From Bacillota bacterium (GTDB taxonomy: Bacteria > Bacillota > Dethiobacteria > DTU022): a stretch of 23,750 bases of DNA. Below are positions 1 to 7,007 of the stretch, in pieces. How positions within the stretch are numbered: position 1 is the first letter of the stretch; each line of letters starts with the position of its first letter. The notes under the pieces are model-generated. The model did not search any database and was not told the DNA's origin. It saw nothing but the letters and a program-made list of their open reading frames with translations. The stretch spans positions 1 to 23,750 of the forward strand of contig JAAZHP010000136.1 in the NCBI GenBank assembly GCA_012510625.1, written 5' to 3'. The position numbers and the translations under genes were made by a program.

Positions 1-22
1 GGGCGGGCTTCCACGCCCGCCC
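1..22. repeat. Perfect 8-bp GC-rich inverted repeat at the window edge
   Basis: GGGCGGGC (1-8) and GCCCGCCC (15-22) flank a 6-nt loop. The beta-helix reading frame passes through it. No T-run follows on the visible side, so terminator function is not supported. It may be an assembly-breaking or structural repeat. Confidence 0.4.
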
Positions 23-1060
23 GTATATAGTAACATTTGAACTCTCAATGTAACCAAAATCCAGGGCAATATCTTCAACTTGAAAATCATTTTCCCGGAT
101 TTCGCCTGTACTGTATATGCAGTCGCCTATGAACACACCGTCGTCGCCTGAGAATTGGTTTTGGTTAATTATAAATTCGCTGTAGTAAAAATCTATCTCC
201 AAGGCGTCATAATCCGGGGACTGCAGGGTGTTGCCTGTTAAGGTAAAGGTGCTCCCCTCAAAACCATAAGAGACATCGATATTACTATTGAAAGGGCTCT
301 GAAGGATGCATTCGGTTATTGTGAAGGTGGAATCGTAAACATCATAGCTGACATAGATATTGTTATCGCCAGTGCTCAGAAGGTTGCCTTTATTAACCGT
401 AAAATCGCACCCCTCCAAGCAATATATGTAGATGCAATCATATGCTGACTCGATGGTGTTGTTTTCCAGGATTATGGTGCTGTCATATAGTTCGTAAAAA
501 GAGATGCCATAATTCACGTCTTTGATTTCGTTGCCTTTAACCGTCAGGTTTATATCTGCCACGTATTCTTTGCAGTAATAGAAATCTATCCCGTCTTCGT
601 AAAAGTTCTCGATAACGTTGTTTGAGATTACTATCTCCGAGGGAATATCTACGTCACCGCAGACGTGGATGCCGGCCTTTGCTTCCCCGGCTCCATCCAG
701 CCGGCAGTTGGTGATGCTCCAGCTTACAGGGCCTTCCGATTCCAGGCTGTCATAATCAACTACTACGGCGAAGTCATCATAGCCATTAACGCCGGCGTTT
801 CGTATGGTCAGCCCCGTTAAGCTGACGCCTGACGCCTGGATGGAAAATGTATAGTAATCTACGCCTTCAACCACCGCGCCGTGCTCTCCCTTGATCGTGA
901 GAGCCTTGTCGATGACCACGGATTCCTCGTAAGTACCGGCGCCCACTATGATCACATCGTCGTCTTCAGCCTCCTCCACCGCCTTGGTGATGGTATCATA
1001 GCTTTGGCCGGTTCTTTCATTGGTCACCACTCCGCCGCCATCGCCGGCCATTACCGGCAT
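1..1060 (-). CDS. Secreted parallel beta-helix (NosD/pectate-lyase-like) repeat protein, partial
   Basis: The minus strand is open from an ATG at 1060 to the left edge (353 codons, no stop), so the C-terminus lies outside the window. The start MPVMAGDGGG looks like the end of a signal peptide. A Tyr-Asp-Thr-Ile-Thr-Lys-Ala-Val segment and a VGAGTYEESVVIDKALTIKG-type stretch follow, typical of the first coils of right-handed beta-helix proteins. About eight imperfect coils of roughly 24 residues then repeat the pattern N-x-I/L...S..Y..I (SNNVIENF, KGNEIKDV, ENNTIESA, TGNTLQSP, NQNQFSGD, RENDFQVE). The repeats are rich in Asp, Tyr and Asn. Such folds occur in polysaccharide lyases and surface adhesins; no catalytic motif was identified, so the substrate is unknown. 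The true N-terminus probably begins at 1125 in another frame (see separate entry). Confidence 0.8.
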   Translation of the reverse strand, partial: MPVMAGDGGGVVTNERTGQSYDTITKAVEEAEDDDVIIVGAGTYEESVVIDKALTIKGEHGAVVEGVDYYTFSIQASGVSLTGLTIRNAGVNGYDDFAVVVDYDSLESEGPVSWSITNCRLDGAGEAKAGIHVCGDVDIPSEIVISNNVIENFYEDGIDFYYCKEYVADINLTVKGNEIKDVNYGISFYELYDSTIILENNTIESAYDCIYIYCLEGCDFTVNKGNLLSTGDNNIYVSYDVYDSTFTITECILQSPFNSNIDVSYGFEGSTFTLTGNTLQSPDYDALEIDFYYSEFIINQNQFSGDDGVFIGDCIYSTGEIRENDFQVEDIALDFGYIESSNVTIYGRAWKPA

Positions 1061-1141
1061 TGCTGCTGCTATCAGAGTAGAAGGATCAATAGTGGGACTG
1101 AAAGGTGTCTGAATAATTTTAACAATTGCAGTTTACCTCCT
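1061..1141 (-). other. Ribosome binding site and out-of-frame signal peptide of the beta-helix gene (probable one-base frameshift)
   Basis: On the minus strand AGGAGG (1141-1136) lies 10 nt before a TTG at 1125, which opens the frame (M)LKLFRHLSVPLLILLL and then meets TGA at 1074-1072. This is a standard signal-peptide n- and h-region. The frame of the downstream protein reads LIAAAMPVMAGD across 1072-1046, a standard h-region end and signal-peptidase site (VMA/GD). One base added near 1075-1078 would join the two into one complete signal peptide. Without it the protein would have to start at ATG 1060 or 1051 with no good ribosome binding site. It could be a sequencing or assembly error, a real lesion, or slippage. 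Confidence 0.55.
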
Positions 1142-1236
1142 GAAGTGTCATTTAATTAAGTAATTAATTCAAGATGACTTTTCCAAATCCTTCAGAAGGT
1201 AACAGTTTATGCTTAACGCATCCAAATCTTTCACGT

Positions 1237-1893
1237 TTACAGGTAACCCTTTTTATACAACACCCTGGCTGCGGCTATGGCGATGATTGCCCCCACCGGT
1301 ACCAGGACGCTGACGGATTCGGCCAGGGAGGGCACCGCAATAAAGAGGACCAGCATAAACAGGAGGGGGGCCAGGGCAATCTTCCAGTTTTTCGAGATGA
1401 AAACCACGGCCAGGGCGCCAAAGAGAGCCGGCAGGATATTGGCAAAGGCCGGCGCCAGCAGCTCCGATTCCAGGATGGGCTGCAGCCAGGACAGGAGGAG
1501 CACCCCGGCAATGATGATCAGGGTGGTGACGATGGAGGATACGGCGATGGATATGGTGGAAATCAGTTCTCCTTCCTCGGTGCCGGGTTTAACCCCGGCT
1601 ATCTCCATGGCGTTCAGGGCGCAGGGGAGCTTGAGATTGGCTATGTTACCGGTGACAAAACCGAGGTATGAGCCGCCTGAACCGAGCATGGGCGAATAGG
1701 TGAAAGCCTCGATTGCTCCCACCGTCCAGAAGATGGGCACCACTCCCATCAGCCCTTTAAGCAGCGCCATCCCGTCGGGCCAGGCGTTGTAGTAAATGCT
1801 TGCCGCCGCCGGGAACAGCATAAGCATGACTAAGGCCAGCGAACACCAGATTCTGCCCCATGTATGGACCTTTTCACTGTAAGATGTTTTCAT
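1237..1893 (-). CDS. Polytopic membrane protein, partner of DUF5058 protein
   Basis: A 218-residue hydrophobic protein with about six predicted membrane segments (roughly residues 12-34, 42-62, 113-137, 148-167, 172-190 and 196-213). A conserved-looking GSGGSYLGFVTGN loop (71-83), followed by NLKLPCALNA, resembles re-entrant or substrate-lining loops of small secondary transporters. The ATG at 1893 is chosen over a longer reading because AGGAGGAGA (1909-1901) lies 7 nt upstream; the longer ORF begins inside the previous gene. The ribosome binding site overlaps the TAG of the DUF5058 gene (1910-1908), so the two are translationally linked and probably form a two-subunit membrane complex. No substrate can be assigned from sequence. 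The short gap to the beta-helix gene downstream (about 110 nt) has no clear terminator. Confidence 0.75.
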   Translation of the reverse strand: MKTSYSEKVHTWGRIWCSLALVMLMLFPAAASIYYNAWPDGMALLKGLMGVVPIFWTVGAIEAFTYSPMLGSGGSYLGFVTGNIANLKLPCALNAMEIAGVKPGTEEGELISTISIAVSSIVTTLIIIAGVLLLSWLQPILESELLAPAFANILPALFGALAVVFISKNWKIALAPLLFMLVLFIAVPSLAESVSVLVPVGAIIAIAAARVLYKKGYL

Positions 1894-1907
1894 TTTTTCT
1901 TCTCCTC

Positions 1908-2633
1908 CTATCCCAGCAGCCTGGTAATGGGAATGGAGAGGGCCATTGCCCCCAGCATGCTGATGGGCAGGGCATAATCCTCCATCCATTTGACCTTTAA
2001 GACTTTCACGAAAAAACCGCAGATTAGCATGAGCAGGGAAGAGATGATCATGACAAAGACGGGGATCCAGCCCTTTAGGCCTGCAGTGATGTCGGCAAAG
2101 ATCATCCCCAGGAAAGCCGAGATCATGCCCATGAAGAGGGCGGTGAGGAAAATCTCTCCCCACCTGGTATCCCGCTTTTTCAAGCTCTGGATGCCGCCCT
2201 GGATCTTCTTCAGGAACAGCGTGACGATGATCAGGCCGGACATGATGCCCAGTGTCATGACCCAGGCGATGGTAGAGTATGTTTTCGGGTCGGTTACCCC
2301 CTCAGATACGGGGACGCCGAGGGCGGCCGCTGCGGAAGTGGCCGCAGGCAGCTCATAGGTCAGGGCGCCCAGTACGCTCAACCTCAGCCAGGGCAGGGGC
2401 AGGCCCAGGAACCTGGAGAGGGTGATCACGCCCAGGATAATGGCGATGGCCGGGGCTATGGTGAAGACAACGCTGCTCCGGGCCACTCTTCTCAATACCC
2501 TTGCCTCAATGCCCAGCTCTCTGGCCCGCCGCCAGGCCTGGCGCAGAAAAAAAACTGACTGGGCAATCACGAAAAGGATAATAACGCCGGCGGTAACGAA
2601 TAAAACAATGCTGTTAAGGTCAAAATCTCTCAA
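1908..2633 (-). CDS. DUF5058 family membrane protein
   Basis: A 241-residue integral membrane protein. It starts MRDFDLNSIVLFVTAGVIIL, followed by FFLRQAWRRARELG and, after the second segment, PWLRLSVLGALTYELPAATS. The order of a first helix, an Arg-rich cytoplasmic loop and a WLRLSVxGxxxYE motif matches my memory of the DUF5058 family. Around seven membrane helices are visible, including GEIFLTALFMGMISAFLGMIF near 159-179. The start is TTG at 2633; no ATG occurs in the first 100 residues and a GGGTGGG stretch lies about 10 nt upstream. It is the first gene of a two-gene operon with the 218-residue membrane protein. A transporter or transporter-subunit role is inferred from topology only. Confidence 0.75.
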   Translation of the reverse strand: MRDFDLNSIVLFVTAGVIILFVIAQSVFFLRQAWRRARELGIEARVLRRVARSSVVFTIAPAIAIILGVITLSRFLGLPLPWLRLSVLGALTYELPAATSAAAALGVPVSEGVTDPKTYSTIAWVMTLGIMSGLIIVTLFLKKIQGGIQSLKKRDTRWGEIFLTALFMGMISAFLGMIFADITAGLKGWIPVFVMIISSLLMLICGFFVKVLKVKWMEDYALPISMLGAMALSIPITRLLG

Positions 2634-2840
2634 ATAAATCCCACCCTTTCCATATTAACCGGGTAAACATTACAAAGATATTCAAGATTTGCCCTCCCGT
2701 TCCTGCTTTCCTGCTGCCCTCTTTCCTCAGGCAGAGAGCCTCAAGAAAAGGCCGGGAAGGGGAATCGAACAATGTGTCAAATAGTAATAATATTATAAAT
2801 ATTCAACCACAAGGTGATTTTAAAAAGGAGGTTAAGGATT
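2634..2840. other. Divergent intergenic region, no convincing promoter
   Basis: This gap separates the minus-strand DUF5058 operon from the plus-strand hydrolase-ligase operon, so it should hold a promoter for each. A very AT-rich patch at 2777-2803 (TATTATAAATATTC) could give a plus-strand -10 element. A minus-strand TTGACA (complement of tgtcaa near 2775-2780) has no matching -10 at the right distance. An imperfect stem occurs around 2720-2750. I do not assign any of these firmly. Confidence 0.35.
2823..2831 (+). promoter_or_regulatory. Ribosome binding site that sets a TTG start for the hydrolase
   Basis: AAAAGGAGG sits 9 nt before TTG 2841. The in-frame GTG at 2814 lies upstream of this site and has no ribosome binding site of its own, so TTG 2841 is the preferred start. 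Confidence 0.6.
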
Positions 2841-3716
2841 TTGGAGACATTCTTTTTCCGGGGATGGCCGATCCGGTATAAGCTTGCCGGCAAGGGCGCT
2901 CCTGTCATTTTGCTTCACAACGGAGGCGCTTCGCATGCAATATGGAACGATATTGTGCCCCTCCTGTCCGGCGAGTTTGAGCTCTTTGCTTTTGATTTGC
3001 TGGGATACGGCGCTTCGGCCAAACCGGGCACCGGCTATACCTTGACCGGCTATATTGATTTTCTTAATGAATTTATAAACCACCGCAGGCTGGCCCCGGT
3101 AAACCTGGTCGGCAATTGCATGGGCAGCGCCATGTCGCTGGGACTGGCCATGCGCCGCCCTGAATACGTGCGTGCCCTGGTGCTGATCAACCCTCTGACC
3201 GAGGCCACTTTTTTGGGCGGCATCATGGGACCGCTGCTGCGTATGCAGAAAAGAGCGCCCCGCTTTTCCAGGCGGATTAATCAGCGGCTGGCCAGGGTCA
3301 AGCTGACTCCCCGGCTTGGTTCCCTGGCGCTGCGCTTCCAGCTGGGGGCTCATGGCAAATCACGCCGGATACATAAACGGCCGGAACTCTGCAGCTGTTA
3401 TGCAAGTCCCGGGCAGATGGATTCGCTGCTGGGGGTGCTGGAGGATTTAAGCAATTACGGATACCTGGACCGCTTTGAACCCGGCCCCGGCTTCCCGCCG
3501 GTATGCACAATCTGGGGGCTGCAGAACAGGATTCTTTCACCGGAAGCGGGGCGGCTGCTAAACGCCGGGCTGAAGCCGCTGCGGCAGGAATGGCTGGAAG
3601 GATGCGGCCACTTGCTTATGCTGGAGCGGCCTGAAGAGGTAGCCCTGATCATCAGGGAATTTTTTGGGCGCGCGCATCATGAAAATGGAGCCGCACCCGG
3701 AACTGAGGAGGGGTGA
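2841..3716 (+). CDS. Alpha/beta-fold hydrolase with Cys nucleophile, paired with OleC-like ligase
   Basis: A 291-residue alpha/beta hydrolase. Residues 22-35 (VILLHNGGASHAIW) form the oxyanion strand, 51-61 (FDLLGYGASAK) are typical of the fold, and the nucleophile elbow is G91-N-C-M-G95. Cys93 (codon TGC 3117-3119) therefore sits where Ser or Asp is usual. The general base is His257 (GCGHLLMLERPEE). The acid position, usually Asp in WGxxD, is Asn229 (WGLQNRIL). Its stop (3714-3716) lies just before the ligase start, so the pair is co-translated. In known ole clusters the hydrolase next to OleC is OleB, a beta-lactone decarboxylase with an Asp nucleophile; this protein may play a related step but its catalytic residues differ. 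A Cys nucleophile is known in dienelactone hydrolase. The start is TTG 2841, from ribosome-binding-site spacing. Confidence 0.8.
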   Translation: METFFFRGWPIRYKLAGKGAPVILLHNGGASHAIWNDIVPLLSGEFELFAFDLLGYGASAKPGTGYTLTGYIDFLNEFINHRRLAPVNLVGNCMGSAMSLGLAMRRPEYVRALVLINPLTEATFLGGIMGPLLRMQKRAPRFSRRINQRLARVKLTPRLGSLALRFQLGAHGKSRRIHKRPELCSCYASPGQMDSLLGVLEDLSNYGYLDRFEPGPGFPPVCTIWGLQNRILSPEAGRLLNAGLKPLRQEWLEGCGHLLMLERPEEVALIIREFFGRAHHENGAAPGTEEG

Positions 3717-3718
3717 TC

Positions 3719-5404
3719 ATGAAATTATTCCCCGATGATATTTTCAATCTTGCCGATATAGCGCTTGATGTGGCCCGGACAGATCCGGAGCGCACCGCCG
3801 TTATCGAGCAGGATGGTTATGATTCCAGGGGGAAGCGCCGTTACAAATATTACACCTACCGGGAGCTTTCCGCGGATGCCGAAGCTGTGGCCGTGGGGCT
3901 TCGCGAGATGGGCATTGCCGAGCTGACCCGCATCGTGTTTATGGCTCCCCCGGGCTACGATGCCTGCGTAATGGGGCTGGCCTTGTGCCGCGTGGGCGCG
4001 GTGACGGTCTGGATCGATACCGGGGTCGGCTATCTTAATATAGCGGAGCGGCTGCGGCGGATCAGCATCGAGGCTTTTTTCGGCATCCCCGCAGCGCATA
4101 TGGGCCGGTTCATCTTTGGCTGGGGCCCGCGCTTTCTGCGAAAAGCCATAGTTACCGGGAAACCGGGCTTCCCGGGGGCCCGCACCGTCAAATCTCTTCG
4201 CCGGCCGGCTCCGGCAAAACCCGCCCCGCCTGCGGTTAATCCCGATGACCCTGCCGCTATTCTCTATACTACCGGGAGCACCGGGCCGGCCAAGCCTGCT
4301 CTCTACCTGCACAGAAACTTCTGCCAGCTTTACCGGAACGCCCACTATAGCTGGCGGTTTGAACCGCAGAAAGAGATCCCCGTAGATATGGCCGTCTTCC
4401 CGGCATTTTTATTTGTTCCCATCAGCGCCGGCGGGACCATGGTGGTGCCGCCGATCAATTTTGTACGCCAGGGGCCAGCCGACGTCGATCCCCGCGCCCT
4501 CATTGAAGTGATTAACGATTGCGGGGTCAAATCGATGTTCGGATCGCCTGTGCTCCTGGAAAATATGGGACGCTATGCGCAGGAAAAGGGCCTCAAGACG
4601 CCGTCACTGAAGCGCATTGTCGGCGCCGGGGATATGGTCAGGGCGCCGGTAAAGAAACTGCTTCTCGAGATGATGGCCCCCGATGGAGAGGTCTCCTCCA
4701 ATTACGGGGCCACTGAGGCGATGCCCTCCACCGAGATGCATGCAGAAGAGGCTCTGCGAGACACCTGGAGCAAAACTGAACGGGGCGCCGGCGTCTGCGT
4801 GGGGCGCCCGCTGCCCGGGGTTGAGCTGCGGATCATCTCCATCGTTGACGGCCCGGTAAAAAACATGGAGCAGGCCCGGGGAGCGGCGCCGGGAGAGATC
4901 GGCGAGATACTGGTCCGGGGGCGGCATATCAGCCCTTTCTATTACCGGGATGAAGAGAGCACCCTGAAAAATAAGATCGCAGACAGCAGCGGGGATTCCT
5001 GGCACCGCTTTGGCGATACGGGGTACATTGACCGGGAAGGGCGCCTCTGGACCTGCGGGCGGGCTGGCCACCGGGTTATAACCGCGGAGGGGCCTGTTTT
5101 CCCCTGGACCTGCGAGGCCATCTTCGACACCCACCCCAAGGTCCGGCGCAGCGGCCTGGTAGGCGTGCCGGGAAAAGAAGGCCAGGTGCCCGTAATCTGC
5201 ATAGAATTAAAGCCCGGGCACCGCTCCACAGATAAATCCGCGCTCTGCGCAGAACTCCTGGCCCTGGCGGCGGAACATGACGCCACCCGCTGCATAAAAC
5301 ACGTATTATTTAAAAGATCCTTGCCCGTCGATCCCCGCCACAATTCGAAAATCGAAAGACCGCTCCTGGCCAGGTGGGCGGCCGGAAAATTAAAAAACAG
5401 GTGA
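3719..5404 (+). CDS. oleC: OleC-like AMP-forming ligase (beta-lactone synthetase or fatty acid-CoA ligase family)
   Basis: A 561-residue ANL-superfamily adenylating enzyme. Motifs in order: P-loop TTGSTGPAK (184-192), NYGATEAMP (328-336), GDTGYID (432-438), GRAGHRV (447-453) and catalytic Lys544 near the C-terminus. OleC-type signatures set it apart from ordinary acyl-CoA ligases: GIPAAHMGRFIFGW near 122-135, FPWTCEAIFDTHPKVRRSGLVGV (461-483 region), and a terminal LFKRSLPVDPRHNSKI segment. OleC converts 2-alkyl-3-hydroxy fatty acids to beta-lactones with ATP; other members activate fatty acids. ATG 3719 is preferred to GTG 3713 because GAGGAGGGG (3705-3713) gives 5-nt spacing. No OleA thiolase or OleD reductase gene is in the window, so the pathway cannot be called olefin synthesis. 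The gene ends inside the terminator hairpin at 5400-5427. Confidence 0.8.
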   Translation: MKLFPDDIFNLADIALDVARTDPERTAVIEQDGYDSRGKRRYKYYTYRELSADAEAVAVGLREMGIAELTRIVFMAPPGYDACVMGLALCRVGAVTVWIDTGVGYLNIAERLRRISIEAFFGIPAAHMGRFIFGWGPRFLRKAIVTGKPGFPGARTVKSLRRPAPAKPAPPAVNPDDPAAILYTTGSTGPAKPALYLHRNFCQLYRNAHYSWRFEPQKEIPVDMAVFPAFLFVPISAGGTMVVPPINFVRQGPADVDPRALIEVINDCGVKSMFGSPVLLENMGRYAQEKGLKTPSLKRIVGAGDMVRAPVKKLLLEMMAPDGEVSSNYGATEAMPSTEMHAEEALRDTWSKTERGAGVCVGRPLPGVELRIISIVDGPVKNMEQARGAAPGEIGEILVRGRHISPFYYRDEESTLKNKIADSSGDSWHRFGDTGYIDREGRLWTCGRAGHRVITAEGPVFPWTCEAIFDTHPKVRRSGLVGVPGKEGQVPVICIELKPGHRSTDKSALCAELLALAAEHDATRCIKHVLFKRSLPVDPRHNSKIERPLLARWAAGKLKNR

Positions 5405-5427
5405 CAGGAGGCGTTCTGCCTGTCACC
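5400..5427. terminator. Bidirectional intrinsic terminator between convergent genes
   Basis: GGTGACAGG (5400-5408) and CCTGTCACC (5419-5427) form a perfect 9-bp stem with a 10-nt loop. On the plus strand it is followed by CTACTTTTATTCTTTCCTTTT-like T-rich sequence. On the minus strand it is followed by TGTTTTTTAATTTT (reading down from 5399). It can therefore stop both the ligase transcript and the M20 peptidase transcript. The ligase TGA (5402-5404) is within the left arm. Confidence 0.8.
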
Positions 5428-5467
5428 TACTTTTATTCTTTCCTTTTCCCTCCGGGGGAGAGGGAAT

Positions 5468-6913
5468 TTACCGCTTGAAAAGCTCGATATAGAAGCGGAT
5501 GCCCCGCTCAATATTCTCCAGTGAAAGCCGCTCATTGGTGCCGTGCAGCCGGTCCAGGTCTTCCTTGGAGATGAGCATGGGGGTAAAGCGGTAAATTTGA
5601 TCGCACACCGGTTCATAGCGGATGGCGTCGGTACCGCCCATGACGATGTAGGGCACGGTTGCCGCTTCAGGGAAGACGGCATAAACGGCCTGCTCTATGG
5701 CCTGGAACCCGGAGCCGTCTACCGGCGAGATCTTGGATGGCTCGGTAGCCTGGATCGGTTCCACCTTGATCTTATCTCCCACGACCTCCCGGACATGATC
5801 CAGCAGTTCCTGGACGCTCTCTCCCGGGGCGATGCGGTAATTGATTACCGCGCTTGCTTTCTGGGGCAGAACGTTGGGCTTGCTGCCTCCTTCCAGGACT
5901 GTCACCGCCGTAGTTGTGCGCAGCAGCGCGTTGCCCGCCCGTGAAGATTTAAAGACCATCTTGAACAGCGGGCCGAAGAGCCACAGGTTGGCCAGGATGA
6001 GCCGCAGCCCGAAGCCCATCTCCGGACCGACGTAGGCCAGCGTCTCTTTCAGGTAGGGGCTGATCCGGGCCGGGCGCTGCCGTTTTTCCAGCGCAGCCAC
6101 CGCCCGGCCGATTAGCCCGGCCGCTGTATGCCTGGGGGGCATAGAGGAGTGGCCGGCCTCGCCCTGCGCGGTGATCCGGATATCGGCGTATCCTTTTTCG
6201 GCGATGCCCACCAGGGCGATGGGGCGCTTCACGCCGGGCATGGCTCCCAAGGTGACGGCCCCACCCTCGTCCAGGATATACTCAAAAGAGAGCCCGCGGG
6301 ATTGCAGCAGCTCCGACAGCTTCACCGCCCCCTCTTCACCGCGTGTCTCTTCGTCATGGCCGAAAGCAAAGTAGAAATCGCGGGCCGGGGTGAAACCCTC
6401 CGCCGCAAGATATTCCACCGCTTCCAGCACGGAGATGAGCTGGTTTTTTACATCCATAGTCCCCCGGCCCCAGACAAAGCCCTCGGCCAGGGCGCCGCTG
6501 AAAGGCGGATAATGCCAGTCCTGTTCTGTGCCCTCTTCCACGGGGACTACATCGATATGGGCCAGGAAGAGGACCGGTTTCAGGCTCTCATCACGGCCTT
6601 TCCAGCGGTACAGCAGGCTGTACCCGTTGACGATTTCCCGCTCCAGGACCCCGTGGGCGGAGGGATAGGCCTGCTCCAGGTAGCGGATAAACTTTTCAAA
6701 GGGGCCCCAGTCTCCTTTCTCCGGATCGGAGACGGTAATTGTGGGCAGCTGAACTGCCCTTGACAGGCGCTCCGCGGCCCGGTCAACATCAATATTGAGG
6801 CTGCGCTGCGGCTCCACCGCGTAGCGCCGGGAGCGAAAGGCGGCCGTCCGGCCCAGGATCACAGCGATGATAAGGACAATCCCTGCCGGGATCAGGTAAA
6901 CCAGGTATGGCAT
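5468..6913 (-). CDS. Membrane-anchored M20 metallopeptidase (PM20D1/carboxypeptidase S-like)
   Basis: A 481-residue protein. Residues 1-21 (MPYLVYLIPAGIVLIIAVIL) form an N-terminal membrane anchor. The M20 zinc site follows: LAHIDVVP (His119, Asp121), GRGTMDVKN (Asp154), GHDEE (Glu188/Glu189), LDEGG (Asp near 217) and a late HGTNE histidine. The dimerisation domain has HSSMPPRH. The anchor, the WHYPPFSG motif and overall length match the PM20D1/carboxypeptidase S group, which hydrolyses (or makes) N-acyl amino acids and dipeptides, rather than small soluble ArgE/DapE enzymes. ATG 6913 is chosen because GGAGGTG (6924-6918) precedes it with 4-nt spacing; an upstream TTG at 6931 has no ribosome binding site. 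It appears monocistronic, with a TATAAT upstream and the shared terminator downstream. Confidence 0.85.
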   Translation of the reverse strand: MPYLVYLIPAGIVLIIAVILGRTAAFRSRRYAVEPQRSLNIDVDRAAERLSRAVQLPTITVSDPEKGDWGPFEKFIRYLEQAYPSAHGVLEREIVNGYSLLYRWKGRDESLKPVLFLAHIDVVPVEEGTEQDWHYPPFSGALAEGFVWGRGTMDVKNQLISVLEAVEYLAAEGFTPARDFYFAFGHDEETRGEEGAVKLSELLQSRGLSFEYILDEGGAVTLGAMPGVKRPIALVGIAEKGYADIRITAQGEAGHSSMPPRHTAAGLIGRAVAALEKRQRPARISPYLKETLAYVGPEMGFGLRLILANLWLFGPLFKMVFKSSRAGNALLRTTTAVTVLEGGSKPNVLPQKASAVINYRIAPGESVQELLDHVREVVGDKIKVEPIQATEPSKISPVDGSGFQAIEQAVYAVFPEAATVPYIVMGGTDAIRYEPVCDQIYRFTPMLISKEDLDRLHGTNERLSLENIERGIRFYIELFKR

Positions 6914-6955
6914 GATACACCTCCAGTGCAACCATTTGGCAGCTGTTTTTTCCCT

Positions 6956-6961
6956 ATTATA
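6956..6961 (-). promoter_or_regulatory. Candidate -10 element for the M20 peptidase gene
   Basis: TATAAT on the minus strand lies about 43 nt before the ATG at 6913. No good -35 hexamer is found 16-18 nt upstream, where the sequence is GC-rich (GCCCGGGCGGG, then TTTTT). That GC-rich stretch plus T run may instead be a weak terminator for the regulator gene, whose stop is at 7008. Confidence 0.4.
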
Positions 6962-7007
6962 CCTTAAAAACCCGCCCGGGCGTCTTCATCTAAACAAAGT
7001 GGCTTTT

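Noticed and set aside
1..22. Terminator at the left edge
   Set aside because: The hairpin has no T-run on the visible side and the beta-helix frame reads through it; what lies beyond the edge cannot be seen.
1..1060. Tandem DNA repeats or CRISPR-like array in the beta-helix gene
   Set aside because: The repetition is at the protein level (about 24-residue coils) and the DNA copies are too different to be an array.
1174..1671. 165-residue plus-strand open frame, very rich in Gly, Gln and Asp
   Set aside because: It is antisense to the hydrophobic membrane-protein gene; the composition is a by-product of the opposite strand.
2775..2780. Minus-strand TTGACA as -35 box for the DUF5058 operon
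   Set aside because: No -10-like sequence occurs 16-18 nt downstream; the region there is GC-rich.
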